Positions 24,321-34,549 of a DNA stretch of 55,699 bases are shown one piece after another. Origin of the DNA: Bacteroidota bacterium (GTDB lineage Bacteria; Bacteroidota; Bacteroidia; Chitinophagales; Chitinophagaceae); assembly GCA_023418315.1 (NCBI GenBank), contig JAEZZY010000005.1, positions 1 to 55,699 of the forward strand, given 5' to 3'. Position 1 is the stretch's first letter. Every line of letters begins with the position of its first letter. The notes below the pieces were generated by a model, which was not told where the DNA came from, searched no databases, and was given only the letters and a program-made list of their open reading frames with translations. The position numbers and the translations under genes are program-made.

Positions 24321-26537
24321 ATGCGTCAATTCTTTGGAAGAATATATCGTTTCCTGCCCATACAGTTATTTCTGCTTCACTTCCGTAAGTATGAGTTAAT
24401 GCTGCTGTTTTGGGCGGTGCTTTTTCTCACCCTGTCGGGAAATTTTGCCACCACCTTTGGCGCTTCTACGCTCTTTCTCGCACCGGAGTACCTTGGCGCT
24501 ATCAATTTTCTTAGTATGTGGCTACTGGGTGCCGCTACGGCGGTGTTCATCATGTCATGGAATATCACCACTTTTATCATCCATAGCCATCGCTTTCCGT
24601 TTTTTGGGGCTACACGGCAGGCATTTTTGAAATATTGTATTAACAATGCGTTGCTTCCGCTTCTTTATCTCATATTTTACAGCATTGCTTGTGTCCGCTA
24701 TCAATGGCTGAATGAGCATACGGATATTCAGAAAATCATCCTACTGCAAGCGGGCTTTTATCTTGGCGTGGTGTTCCTTCTTTTTCTATCCTTTATTTAT
24801 TTTTTCCGGGTGGATCGGGATCTTTTTAAAATCGTTTTATCCAAAATCACCAACCCTTCACTCATCCGGGAAATAGTACCCTACGATACCCTTGACCTGG
24901 AAATAGACATCCTGAAAGCGGAAACCTATCTTTCCGAAAGCCTGAAAATAAAACGCATTAACGACCTGGCATCTTATCATCCGCGGCTGCTTCATGAGGT
25001 ACTGCGAAGACATCACCGGAACGCCGTTGCCGCTACTTTTTTCTCCTTGCTGCTGCTCATCCTGCTGGGTATTTTTATGGACGAGCCCCGCTTCCGTATT
25101 CCCGCAGGCGCAGGATTTTTAATTCTGTTTTCGGTAGTGATGAGCTTGGTAGGCGCTGTAAAATATTTCCTCAAAACCTGGGAGCTGGTAGGCTGGGTGG
25201 TGATCGCAGTTGTCTTCTCCTTCATGATAAAAACATCGGTCATCAACCTCGGCAGCATTGCCTATGGATTGAATTATGAAAAGGATAAACAACCCGAATA
25301 TAATTACGAAACGCTCCGGAAAAAATTTACACCCCAACGTTACGAGCAGGACAAACAGTACGAAGAACAACGGCTGAACAACTGGCTGCAACACAATAGC
25401 GACAGCGCTCATAAAAAACCCACCTTGGTGATTCTTACCGTAAGCGGTGGCGGCTCCCGCTCTGCCTATTGGTCGTTCCGTACATTGCAATACCTCGACA
25501 GCATTACCCACGGCAAGCTCTTCAAACGAACCGTATTGCTCACCGGCGCTTCCGGCGGCATGATAGGTGCTTCTTACTGGCACGGCATTCACACCCTGGC
25601 ATTCAACGGAAAACTAAACGAACCCTATGCCCCCCGTTATCAGGAGAACATAGGCAAAGACCTGTTGAACGCCATCATTTCTTCCTTCGTAAGTGTGGAT
25701 TTTATTTCCCCATTCAATAAAATATCCATCGGTGGCAGAAGCTATAACCGCGACAGAGGCTATGCTATGGAGCAGGAAATGATTCGCAATACAGAAGGAG
25801 TGATGAACAAAGAGATAGGTGATGACCGCGAGCAGATAGCCGAGGGAAAAATCCCCAACCTTATTATCAACAGCACCATCATCAATGACGGAAGAAAACT
25901 GATGATTTCTTCTCAGCCCATCAGCTACCTCACACAGCCTGCTTATGCCCTCACAGACAGTTTTGCACCGCCGATAGATGCCATAGACTATGCACAGTTT
26001 TTCTCCCACCAAAACCCCTATCATACAAGGCTGACGACGGCCCTCCGCATGAATGCCACCTTTCCTTACGTGCTGCCTCCGGTGAAATTGCCTACACAGC
26101 CGCAAACCGATGTAATGGATGCAGGCATGAGGGATAATTTCGGTATGGAAGTAGCTACGCGCTATTATGCCGTGCATAGGGAATGGATAGAAAAAAATAC
26201 CGGCAACGTCATCTTCCTACAAATCCGCGATACCAAAGAGCAAGATGTTTTTCCTTTCTCGGAACATAGCTCGCTGAGCAGCGTACTGATTGACCCTTTG
26301 TTTATCATCCATCATAAATGGGAGCCGTTTCAATCTTATACCCAAAGCTATATGAAAGATTTGCTGCCGGATAAACATGCGCACATGGTGCGTCTTACCT
26401 ATATTCCATTCAATTCCGACAAAGCGGCTTCTTTGAACTTTCACATTACCCGCCGCGAAAAAGAAGATATTTACAAATCGGTGGATAACCCGCAAAATCA
26501 AGCGCAGATCCGGTTTTTTTTAGAACTTTTGAACTAA
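24321..26537 (+). CDS. Patatin-like phospholipase with N-terminal membrane domain
   Basis: 738 residues from the ATG at 24321; a TTG start 21 nt earlier is possible. The first ~320 residues hold about seven or eight membrane helices, separated by a cytoplasmic stretch (~160-235). The C-terminal half is a patatin hydrolase. It has the oxyanion GGGSR in TVSGGGSRSAYW, nucleophile S411 in the GxSxG motif TGASGGMIG, and catalytic D600 in MDAGMRDNFG. The dyad is complete, so activity on lipid acyl esters is likely, at the membrane. It lies 37 nt after ctaA and 4 nt before a glycosyltransferase gene. The exact substrate is unknown. Confidence 0.85.
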   Translation: MRQFFGRIYRFLPIQLFLLHFRKYELMLLFWAVLFLTLSGNFATTFGASTLFLAPEYLGAINFLSMWLLGAATAVFIMSWNITTFIIHSHRFPFFGATRQAFLKYCINNALLPLLYLIFYSIACVRYQWLNEHTDIQKIILLQAGFYLGVVFLLFLSFIYFFRVDRDLFKIVLSKITNPSLIREIVPYDTLDLEIDILKAETYLSESLKIKRINDLASYHPRLLHEVLRRHHRNAVAATFFSLLLLILLGIFMDEPRFRIPAGAGFLILFSVVMSLVGAVKYFLKTWELVGWVVIAVVFSFMIKTSVINLGSIAYGLNYEKDKQPEYNYETLRKKFTPQRYEQDKQYEEQRLNNWLQHNSDSAHKKPTLVILTVSGGGSRSAYWSFRTLQYLDSITHGKLFKRTVLLTGASGGMIGASYWHGIHTLAFNGKLNEPYAPRYQENIGKDLLNAIISSFVSVDFISPFNKISIGGRSYNRDRGYAMEQEMIRNTEGVMNKEIGDDREQIAEGKIPNLIINSTIINDGRKLMISSQPISYLTQPAYALTDSFAPPIDAIDYAQFFSHQNPYHTRLTTALRMNATFPYVLPPVKLPTQPQTDVMDAGMRDNFGMEVATRYYAVHREWIEKNTGNVIFLQIRDTKEQDVFPFSEHSSLSSVLIDPLFIIHHKWEPFQSYTQSYMKDLLPDKHAHMVRLTYIPFNSDKAASLNFHITRREKEDIYKSVDNPQNQAQIRFFLELLN

Positions 26538-26541
26538 TGCT

Positions 26542-27711
26542 ATGAAGACACTCCTGTTTCATGTCAATTCATTTCTCACAGGCGGTATCGAAAAAATATT
26601 GCTGGAAATACTGAAAGGACTCAATGCCGATAAGTATAAAATCCACCTTTCCATAGCCTATAATATGGAAGAAAAAGAACTGCTGCGTACCGAAATTCCC
26701 GCTTATGTAGAAGTACATTATCTGCTCGATCATTTTCTGCTGACTACGCCTCATAAAAATAAAAAAACCGGCAAGACTCATTTCTTGGAAAAAATGGCTG
26801 CCGAGCTCATCCTGCCGCCTATTAATAAAAGCGTAAAAAAAAGAAAGCTGAAAAACCTGATTGCCGAGGCGGATGTCATCATTGATTTTGACACTACGCT
26901 TGCACCGCTTCATAGCCTATTCGCCGGAAAAAATGCGATTGCTTATTGCCATTTCGGGTTTGATAATATATGGAAAGGAGAGAAACGAAAATTAGATAAA
27001 CTGGCACAGCGCCTGAGCCATTACCGGCATATCGTCATGCTTTGTGATGAAATGAAAGAACATGCGGCGGCTTTGTACCCTATACTTTCTCCTAAATTAA
27101 CAAAGCTCTATAATGCGCTGGACCTTACCAGTATCCGGCAGAAAGCGGAAGAAGAACTTTTCCTTCCGGAAGAATGCGTTTCGCAGGGCTATCTCATTTC
27201 CGTAGGCCGGCTGCATGAGGCACAGAAAGATTTTACCACGCTTGTAAAAGCCTATGGAGATGCGGTAAAACGACATCATATCCGTGAGCATCTGGTAATT
27301 GTAGGAAAAGGCGGCGCACAAGAAGACCTGGAACTACTTGCTACGGAGCTGGGCATTCGCGATCGTATCTTGTTTACCGGCCACCAGGAAAATCCCTATA
27401 AATGGATGAGAAAGGCGAAACTGTTTTTATTCAGTTCCAAATATGAAGGACTCCCTACCGTGTTGATAGAAGCCCATGCGCTGAAGCTGCCTATTGTGGC
27501 TACGGCTACGCCTACGGGCGTGCGGGAATTATTGATGGATGGCGATGCGGGCATGTTAGTACCTATAGGTAATGCGGAAGCTATGTCGGATGCTCTTGTG
27601 CATTTATTACATCAACCTGCTTTGCAAAAAAAATATCAGGAACAGGCAGAAAAATTGCTGCCACAATTCTCTATAACCTATATGATTCCACAATTGGAGC
27701 AGTTGTTTTGA
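26542..27711 (+). CDS. Family 4 glycosyltransferase (GT-B fold)
   Basis: 389 residues. The N-terminal acceptor domain begins LLFHVNSFLTGGIEKILLE, with the GG(I/V)E loop of GT4 enzymes. The C-terminal donor domain has LISVGRLHEAQKDFTTLV, LVIVGKGG and the EX7E motif in SSKYEGLPTVLIEA, followed by VATATPTGVRELL. This is a retaining enzyme using a nucleotide sugar, probably for cell-surface glycan or glycolipid. It starts 4 nt after the patatin stop, so the two are translationally linked. Acceptor and sugar cannot be read from sequence. Confidence 0.9.
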   Translation: MKTLLFHVNSFLTGGIEKILLEILKGLNADKYKIHLSIAYNMEEKELLRTEIPAYVEVHYLLDHFLLTTPHKNKKTGKTHFLEKMAAELILPPINKSVKKRKLKNLIAEADVIIDFDTTLAPLHSLFAGKNAIAYCHFGFDNIWKGEKRKLDKLAQRLSHYRHIVMLCDEMKEHAAALYPILSPKLTKLYNALDLTSIRQKAEEELFLPEECVSQGYLISVGRLHEAQKDFTTLVKAYGDAVKRHHIREHLVIVGKGGAQEDLELLATELGIRDRILFTGHQENPYKWMRKAKLFLFSSKYEGLPTVLIEAHALKLPIVATATPTGVRELLMDGDAGMLVPIGNAEAMSDALVHLLHQPALQKKYQEQAEKLLPQFSITYMIPQLEQLF

Positions 27712-27759
27712 GATAAATGTGCAAACTCAACAGGAAAAGCAGAGAGCTATCGTAAAAAG

Positions 27760-27789
27760 AAATCGCCGCGCTTTTAAGCGCGGCGATTT
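27760..27789. terminator. Strong bidirectional terminator
   Basis: A perfect GC-rich palindrome (AAATCGCCGCGCTT paired with its complement, 27760-27773 and 27776-27789), flanked by A's and T's, lies between the GT4 gene and the convergent giant secreted protein. Confidence 0.75.
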
Positions 27790-27811
27790 CCTATATTCCC
27801 TACCGATACGG

Positions 27812-30800
27812 CTATTGTTTATTCACTCTTAGCGTTTCGGTACGGTTGTCATCCGTGTATTTAATCATATAGATGCCGTTTGCCAAACCGCTCATGGAAA
27901 TCGTTTCCACATTTCCGTTCATCTTGATGAGCTTGATGGTTTTGCCCGTTACATCCGTAACCTGTATTTCGGCATTTGCTCCTTGGCTTCCCGTTACCTT
28001 CACGGTAAGGTCTTCGGATACCGGATTAGGATAGGCCTCTACAAGGAAGGCGCCATCGCCCGACACCAAGGCTTTCACCACCTCGCTGTAGCTATACTGG
28101 CCGTTCTTATCGTACATTTTCAAACGATAATAGTTCATGCCTTTCAGCGGATTTTCATCCCAATAGCTGTAGCTGTGAGCACGACCGGCTGCATTTACTT
28201 GAGCTATCGCAGCAAATTCATAAGCATTGCTGCTGCGTTGCAATTCAAATTGCTGCGCGTTCTTTTCTTCTACCGTCATCCAGTCTATACGGTTTCTATT
28301 CCCGAAGTTGTTGGCTGTAATAGAAGTCAGATGGATAGGCAGCGGAGAAGCTCCCGTATGGATGAAAAATCCTGAGAAGCCCGTTACAGGGAACGTCAGC
28401 GTCCAGTACGTACCATTGGTAGAAGCCGTAATGGATGAATTGGGAATGAACGTAGCAGGACCGGCATACAACCCGCCGGGGCCTATATTGCTGTCCAGCG
28501 CATCGCCATGCCATTGCGTAATAACAATGTTGCTGATATTGGGATCAGCCCCACTCGTAGGCAGCAAAGGCAAAGATGAGCTGTTGGCAGAAATCCAGCT
28601 GTTATAGGCTGTAAATTCAGATTGAAGCACATAAAGTGTTACGGTAGCCGGCCCATTGCTGGAAGGACTGATGTCGAACACTCTCGGCACATAAGGCAGG
28701 CTGTTGTAGGTCATTACCGAAGGAGATACTACCGTAGTAGCTGTAGTAACGCCCAGCACATTACCACCCGAAGCATCCGTTACGGAAGCTACCTTATCAC
28801 CGCATGAGGAGTTGTAATCCTCCGTAGTACCGTCAGCCTGATTAGCGCCTACCACTGTACCGCCTGTAGCAAGATTACCCGTACCGGCAGGATTTATAAT
28901 TGCATCCACTTGGGTACGAGGACCTTCGCAACCGGTAGAATAGTAGATGAGTATGCGACCTAGCTGACCTGAAGTACCGACAGATACTCCCCAATAATTC
29001 GGAGCAGGTCCGGTTTCAATACTGCCTTGGTAGCCGAATCTATTTAGATTGACTGTAAACCCTTCGATTGAGGTAGTATGCGCTCCTGATGCCGAATAAG
29101 AATTATTGATTCCTGTAACAGTACCCATGACACCAATAGTATCACCTGCATTTACTTTTATGTTTACAGGTTGTATTGTGTTATTGGGGGCTCCCGAGAT
29201 ATACGCTAAGGTTGTAAAATTCGTACTACCTGTTGTTGAGCCGTTCATTGGATCATGGCATTTCATAAGGTGTATGTACTGGAGTCCTGTCCCTGCATCA
29301 GGCGCTACCATCAAGCCGGTTATAGTAAAACTTACCGGTGCCACAAAATAGTATCCTCTTGTAAGTCCTGAATAAACCGAACTATGAGTCGGTAACGGTA
29401 CTTGTGTTGGTGCTCCTCCGCCTCCACTTGACGGTGCTGCATAAAACGGGGTAGTCGTCGTAATAGAAGGTGTTACAAACACATTGCCTGTGCCTAACAA
29501 ATTACCGCCGGTCGCCTGATCATACCAGTTTACGGAACCTCCGTTATCTGCTTGCGCATAGAGGGCTACGTTACCGGTTCCACAACGTGCTCCGGGCACA
29601 GTCGTCAATAAAGTCGGATTATTTACAATTACACTAATTGTATTCGAGTAAGAAGTGCCGCCGCCGGGGTTATTACAAGTTACTCGCATGCGGAAATCCG
29701 TATTTGTAGTAACGCCCACTGCGGTAAAGGTATCCATCGTAGCTCCCGGAATATCCGTGAAGTTATTGGCTCCACCAGGCGATGATTGCCAGTTGAGCGT
29801 AATACCCATATCCAGTGAATAACCCGCCAGGCTTAGGAATACATCTCCCGATACACACAAAGTATCATTATCCGCAGTTGCCGTACCGGCAGCAGGTATC
29901 CCAGTACATTGCTGGGCCGGGTAGAGATCAATTACATAATCCTCCGTTTCCCTGCCGTTGGCAGCATTCGTACAAGCATCTAAGTCTGTATAAGTGGTAC
30001 CGTTGGTAGCCACACGTACGCGCAATCCGGTAAGTCCCGTTCCCGATGTAAGGGGCACGTATATCGTTCCTGATGCCGTAGTACCTGTGGTAGTCATCGG
30101 TATCCATTCCCACTGGTCATACAGCCCGTTGCGGTCATAGTCCACCCAAGCGATAGCTCCATAACCACTAGTACCCAGATCTACATTCAATGTGTAATTT
30201 ACAGCCTGCACCAACGTAGCTGTATTCGTGGCGACCATATAGTCGGTTCTTGTATAACCATCGGTTCCTACTGCCGATGAAGTGCTGTTCAACGGTGTAG
30301 AAGTAATGCTTACATTGGTAATAGAATTGGCAGTGGTAGCACCGTGCAGCGCCACACCCGATAAGGGAGAACAATAACATTTATAGAAGGAATCTGCCGC
30401 TACGGCTATTGTATCGGAATAGCTCGGCATCCCCGCATTACAGCTTACCGCTGCCCTATAGTAACTGGTGCCGCCGAATAAAGCCGTGTAATTAGCCGAA
30501 TTGGCACCGATAATAGGCATATACGGACCACCTATGCCCGATAGCGATTCTTCCCATTGTATCGTAATGCCTGCTCCAATGGAAAACCCTGTAAGACTCA
30601 ACTCCACAGGACCACCTATACAAGCCGAACTTACATTAGCGGTTGCCGTTCCTGCCACAGGAGTACCGGTACAAGGGAGCACGGAAAATTCTATAGCACC
30701 CATATCCGGCGCTACAGGATTTCTCGGAGCTCCGTTGATATCATCTACTACGGAAGGAACCGGAATACCCATATTATCCAACATGGAGTTAGTAGGTGTT

Positions 30801-33800
30801 AGATTATCTCCCGCTATATTGGCAAACATAGGATCCAGATCCAAGCTGTTTGCATCATAAGGACTACCCGCTCCCGTGGCTGATTGCCATGCAGATAACG
30901 TTGCCTGGGCAGAACCACTATAGCCTATATTGTTGCTACCTGAAGTAGAACCCATATAGAGGTTGTTATAGTTGGAGTTCTTATTGCCCGCGCCTGAGAA
31001 GTAAAGGCAGTATTTAGTGCCTGTGCCACCCCTTGCGATATAGACGAGATTGTTTTGAATATCTATACCGCCTACCGTACCGGTGCTATAGATACCATAG
31101 GTAGTGCCGCTTGTAGCGGTAGCATCATCCAATACAATGGTGTTATGATAGGCCTGCACATAGTCGGCACCGCTCAAGTACAGTCCGTACAGGCTGCCAT
31201 TACCGCCTATGTTATAGACCAAGTTGTTGAAGAATTTATTCTCTCTTCCGAGCGAACCATCTACATTACAATACAACATATACCCTGTGCCTGAATTGCT
31301 GCCCGGGAACATGTTTCTAATGGTATTCTTTTCCACCAGCATGTTTTCACAACCCGTACTAACTCTTACTCCATAAGCTGTGCTGACGGTAGCCCGTGTA
31401 GCTCTGTCGAAGATATTGTTGGAAATGGTAGTGCTGTGCTGATAGTAATTATAACTACCATAAATATAATAGTCCTTTATCGTACAGTTGGTGATGTTAT
31501 TCATTGAATCTCCTGCTGCTCCTGAAACCGAGTAAAACACAAATCCGAAATAGCCTCCGGAAACGGTACAACTATCAAATAAGTTGTTGCTTCCGTTGGT
31601 GCCTCCTGTAGAGTAAGACGTGGCAGATCCACTCATGGATACACCGGCAGAGGTCGAACCTGTAGCTGTGGGATTAACGTTGATAATACAGTTTCTAAAC
31701 GTGTTATTATCCGCACCATTCATCAAATGCACTCCAAAACCATCGGTACCCAAGGCTTCTATCGTCAGGTTGTTGAAAGTGATGTAATCCGCACCGTCAA
31801 TATTTACGGTTGCATAATTTCCCGATATAGGGGAGCTGGTCGTAAGTACGTTTCCGTTTCCGTTAAAGGTAACGGTGTTGGAAGCGTCAGACCCTATGGT
31901 GGCGGGGAGTTCTATCTGCTCATTATAAGGACCGCTGTTGGGAGCTACATTAAATACGATATTTCCTGAAATACCACAATCCATTGCGGCTATTGCTGCG
32001 TTAAAGCTCTGGAAATTGGTACTGCTGGCCGGCGATCCCGCATCTATCGTATAGGTGCCGCCTGCAAAAGGAGCGGGCACCATCACCATCATCGTATCCG
32101 AATAGGCGGTAAAGCTCCCACAGGTTACGGCACAGCGATAGTAATTAGCGCCTATGTTTACCGGTGTTACCGTGATATTATTGGTAAAAGATCCCATATT
32201 GGGAATCCAAGGACCTGATAGGCTAACAGCTTCTTCCCATTGAAAGGTAAGCCCACTCCCTATAGTAGTACCTATAAGACTTAAATCCGAAGTGCCACCT
32301 AAGCATACATTCGTAGTAGAAGCCACAATAGTTCCCGCTACCGGCATACCCGAACAAGCGGACACCGAAAATTCTATGGCACCCATATCCGGAGTATTCG
32401 GATCTCTGGGTGCTCCTGTCAAATCATCCGTTACACCTAAGAGTGGCGTTCCCATATTATCCAGTGCAGCATTGGTAGGAGTGAAATCCCCTGCAACGGC
32501 ATTTAAAAACATAGGATCTATATCCAAGCTGTTCGCATCATAAGGGCTACCCCCTCCTGTGGCCGATTGCCAGGCAGTAAGCGTGGCATGGTTGGTGCTG
32601 CTATAGCCTATATAATTGCTGCCCGCTGTAGAACCCATGTACAAGTCATTATAGTTGGAGTTCTTAGCGCCTGCGCCCGTGAAATAAAGACAATGTTTTG
32701 TACCTGTGCCGCCCCTTGCGATATAGATGATATTGTTCCGAATGTCTATACCGCCTACCGTACCGGTACTGTAGATACCTCTCGTAGTGCCGCTTGTAGC
32801 GGTAGCATCATCCAGTACAATGGTGTTATGATAGGCCTGCACATAGTCCGCACCGCTGAGGTAGAGACCGTACAAAGTACCATTGCCGCCTATATTATAA
32901 ACCAAATTGTTGAAGAACTTATTTTCCCTTCCGAGCGAGCCATCTACTGCACAATACAATAAATATCCCGTACCGGAATTGTTACCCGGGAACATATTTC
33001 TAATGGTGTTCTTTTCCACCAGCATGTTTTCACAACCCGTAGTAAGCAATACCCCGTAGGCAGTACTCACCGTTGCGCGTGTAGCTCTGTCGAAGATATT
33101 ATTGGAAATAGTAGCACTGCTTTGACCGTAATTATAACTACCATATACATAGTAGTCCTTTACCGTACAGTTGGTAATGTTGTTCATGGAATCCCCGGTG
33201 GAATAGAAGAAGAAACCAAAATAACCGCCAGATAGGCTGCAACTGTCAAATAAGTTGTTGCTGCCGTTCATGCCGGATAAATTATAATCAGTGGGGGAAG
33301 CACTCATGTTCACACAGCCGGAGGTTACACCTGTGCCTGTTGGGCTGGCATTGATGGTACAATTCCTAAAAGTATTGTTGTCTGCACCATTCATCAAGTG
33401 TACACCAATACCGCTACTGCCCAGGGCTTCTATCGTAAGGTTGTTGATCGTGATATAATCTGCACCGTCTATATTCAACGTAGCGTCATTGGTAGCAACT
33501 GGCGAGCTCATCGTCAGTGTATTGCCATTCCCGTTGATGGTGATGGTATTGACTGCATTGGAGCCTATGGCAGAAGTGAATTCCACTTGTTCATTATAAG
33601 GTCCGCTGCCCGGCGCTACATTGGCTATGATAGGTCCGCAAATGCTGTATGTAGCTAAGTCATTCGCAAAGTCAGTAAAACTCTGATAATTGCTGCCTCC
33701 CGTAGCTACTGCCGAGTTGATGGTGTAGGTACCTATTAAAGAGGGTGCTATGACTTGGGTTATGGTATCATTTATATTAATGGTATCTACCCCTCCGTTG

Positions 33801-34549
33801 GGGTTGGAAGTCCATACTACCAGAGTATCTGCATCGGTAATGGTTCTGGTACCCAGCATCACCGAAAGGCTATTCGGATTAATGCCCTGAGCCGTATCTA
33901 TCAATTGAGTTATATTCAAAGGTGTTTGCGCCACGCCGTTCCATGTCCAGTTTACAGTGCAGCTATTTATTTGGTTAATACCGTAGTTCTGAACGGTTAC
34001 CCAGATATTTTGAGTGCCCGCGCAAAATACGGTAGGTGTATCCACGCGGACAATACCAATATCATTTAAACCACTGGCTCTGGGATATTCCAGTTTCATA
34101 TACACACAGAAAGACATCCCTCCGCTACAAGTGGTGCTTACACCGCTCGCCCCGTCAGCCGTGATGCTGATCGTGCCATCGGCAGCCCATGCATTTATAT
34201 CCGCCATAGGGATGGAAAGCACTACACTGTCATACGTAGCGCCACACTGAGAAGAACTCACACTGGTAGTAGAACCTAAGGCCGGTCCGCTACCTTCTCC
34301 ATAAAAATCAAGGTATTCATTACCACTGGTACTGCCGTCAAAATCTCCCTGGAAATAAACGGTAAGTGTACCATTACCATTTGCATTGGGCGTGGTGTTT
34401 GTAAAATTTACTATTTCATTGCCCGCAGCCGTATAATTACATTGGGCGGCGGTCGTTATGTTATAATTCTGTGCCTTCGTACTACTCACGCTCCATAGGC
34501 ACAGACTGACGAAGGTGAGATAAATTTTAAAGAGATAATTTCTATTCAT
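27812..34549 (-). CDS. Giant secreted repeat protein with T9SS type A sorting domain
   Basis: 2245 residues. Signal peptide at ~1-26. A first jelly-roll/adhesin-like region (~27-155) is followed by a CARDB-like Ig segment (~158-265). Two ~560-residue repeats (from ~273 and ~831) each combine a right-handed beta-helix (ADYITINNLTIEALG, NTIRNMFPG, LYLSGADYVQAYHNTIVLD) with an Ig-like module. A GEVED-like domain (GYGAIAWVDYDRNGLYD) starts near ~1390, with more Ig modules and a CHU_C-associated fold (~1650). The C-terminus (from ~2168, VEAYPNPVSEDL to LRVNKQ) is a type A sorting domain that directs export through T9SS and surface attachment. Probably a surface adhesin or polysaccharide-binding protein; no catalytic residues could be assigned. 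It is monocistronic. Confidence 0.88.
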   Translation of the reverse strand: MNRNYLFKIYLTFVSLCLWSVSSTKAQNYNITTAAQCNYTAAGNEIVNFTNTTPNANGNGTLTVYFQGDFDGSTSGNEYLDFYGEGSGPALGSTTSVSSSQCGATYDSVVLSIPMADINAWAADGTISITADGASGVSTTCSGGMSFCVYMKLEYPRASGLNDIGIVRVDTPTVFCAGTQNIWVTVQNYGINQINSCTVNWTWNGVAQTPLNITQLIDTAQGINPNSLSVMLGTRTITDADTLVVWTSNPNGGVDTININDTITQVIAPSLIGTYTINSAVATGGSNYQSFTDFANDLATYSICGPIIANVAPGSGPYNEQVEFTSAIGSNAVNTITINGNGNTLTMSSPVATNDATLNIDGADYITINNLTIEALGSSGIGVHLMNGADNNTFRNCTINASPTGTGVTSGCVNMSASPTDYNLSGMNGSNNLFDSCSLSGGYFGFFFYSTGDSMNNITNCTVKDYYVYGSYNYGQSSATISNNIFDRATRATVSTAYGVLLTTGCENMLVEKNTIRNMFPGNNSGTGYLLYCAVDGSLGRENKFFNNLVYNIGGNGTLYGLYLSGADYVQAYHNTIVLDDATATSGTTRGIYSTGTVGGIDIRNNIIYIARGGTGTKHCLYFTGAGAKNSNYNDLYMGSTAGSNYIGYSSTNHATLTAWQSATGGGSPYDANSLDIDPMFLNAVAGDFTPTNAALDNMGTPLLGVTDDLTGAPRDPNTPDMGAIEFSVSACSGMPVAGTIVASTTNVCLGGTSDLSLIGTTIGSGLTFQWEEAVSLSGPWIPNMGSFTNNITVTPVNIGANYYRCAVTCGSFTAYSDTMMVMVPAPFAGGTYTIDAGSPASSTNFQSFNAAIAAMDCGISGNIVFNVAPNSGPYNEQIELPATIGSDASNTVTFNGNGNVLTTSSPISGNYATVNIDGADYITFNNLTIEALGTDGFGVHLMNGADNNTFRNCIINVNPTATGSTSAGVSMSGSATSYSTGGTNGSNNLFDSCTVSGGYFGFVFYSVSGAAGDSMNNITNCTIKDYYIYGSYNYYQHSTTISNNIFDRATRATVSTAYGVRVSTGCENMLVEKNTIRNMFPGSNSGTGYMLYCNVDGSLGRENKFFNNLVYNIGGNGSLYGLYLSGADYVQAYHNTIVLDDATATSGTTYGIYSTGTVGGIDIQNNLVYIARGGTGTKYCLYFSGAGNKNSNYNNLYMGSTSGSNNIGYSGSAQATLSAWQSATGAGSPYDANSLDLDPMFANIAGDNLTPTNSMLDNMGIPVPSVVDDINGAPRNPVAPDMGAIEFSVLPCTGTPVAGTATANVSSACIGGPVELSLTGFSIGAGITIQWEESLSGIGGPYMPIIGANSANYTALFGGTSYYRAAVSCNAGMPSYSDTIAVAADSFYKCYCSPLSGVALHGATTANSITNVSITSTPLNSTSSAVGTDGYTRTDYMVATNTATLVQAVNYTLNVDLGTSGYGAIAWVDYDRNGLYDQWEWIPMTTTGTTASGTIYVPLTSGTGLTGLRVRVATNGTTYTDLDACTNAANGRETEDYVIDLYPAQQCTGIPAAGTATADNDTLCVSGDVFLSLAGYSLDMGITLNWQSSPGGANNFTDIPGATMDTFTAVGVTTNTDFRMRVTCNNPGGGTSYSNTISVIVNNPTLLTTVPGARCGTGNVALYAQADNGGSVNWYDQATGGNLLGTGNVFVTPSITTTTPFYAAPSSGGGGAPTQVPLPTHSSVYSGLTRGYYFVAPVSFTITGLMVAPDAGTGLQYIHLMKCHDPMNGSTTGSTNFTTLAYISGAPNNTIQPVNIKVNAGDTIGVMGTVTGINNSYSASGAHTTSIEGFTVNLNRFGYQGSIETGPAPNYWGVSVGTSGQLGRILIYYSTGCEGPRTQVDAIINPAGTGNLATGGTVVGANQADGTTEDYNSSCGDKVASVTDASGGNVLGVTTATTVVSPSVMTYNSLPYVPRVFDISPSSNGPATVTLYVLQSEFTAYNSWISANSSSLPLLPTSGADPNISNIVITQWHGDALDSNIGPGGLYAGPATFIPNSSITASTNGTYWTLTFPVTGFSGFFIHTGASPLPIHLTSITANNFGNRNRIDWMTVEEKNAQQFELQRSSNAYEFAAIAQVNAAGRAHSYSYWDENPLKGMNYYRLKMYDKNGQYSYSEVVKALVSGDGAFLVEAYPNPVSEDLTVKVTGSQGANAEIQVTDVTGKTIKLIKMNGNVETISMSGLANGIYMIKYTDDNRTETLRVNKQ
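30386..32059 (-). repeat. Internal duplication, copy 2 (beta-helix plus Ig module)
   Basis: Second copy of the ~1.67-kb unit in the giant secreted protein, starting at GGTYTIDAGSP. Anchor motifs match copy 1 at an offset of 1674-1683 bases (558-561 codons), showing only small indels. Borders are approximate. Confidence 0.75.
32060..33733 (-). repeat. Internal duplication, copy 1 (beta-helix plus Ig module)
   Basis: First copy of the unit, starting at GTYTINSAVATGG. Long stretches, such as the region around 32740-32870, match copy 2 closely at the DNA level, with scattered third-position changes. This indicates a fairly recent duplication under protein-level constraint. Confidence 0.75.

Noticed and set aside
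25614..26177. 187-residue minus-strand frame opposite the patatin gene
   Set aside because: It overlaps the conserved catalytic part of the patatin domain and has no coherent protein features.
27983..34250. Several plus-strand frames opposite the giant secreted protein
   Set aside because: They repeat in parallel with the internal duplication and are explained as antisense of Thr/Gly/Asn-rich coding repeats.
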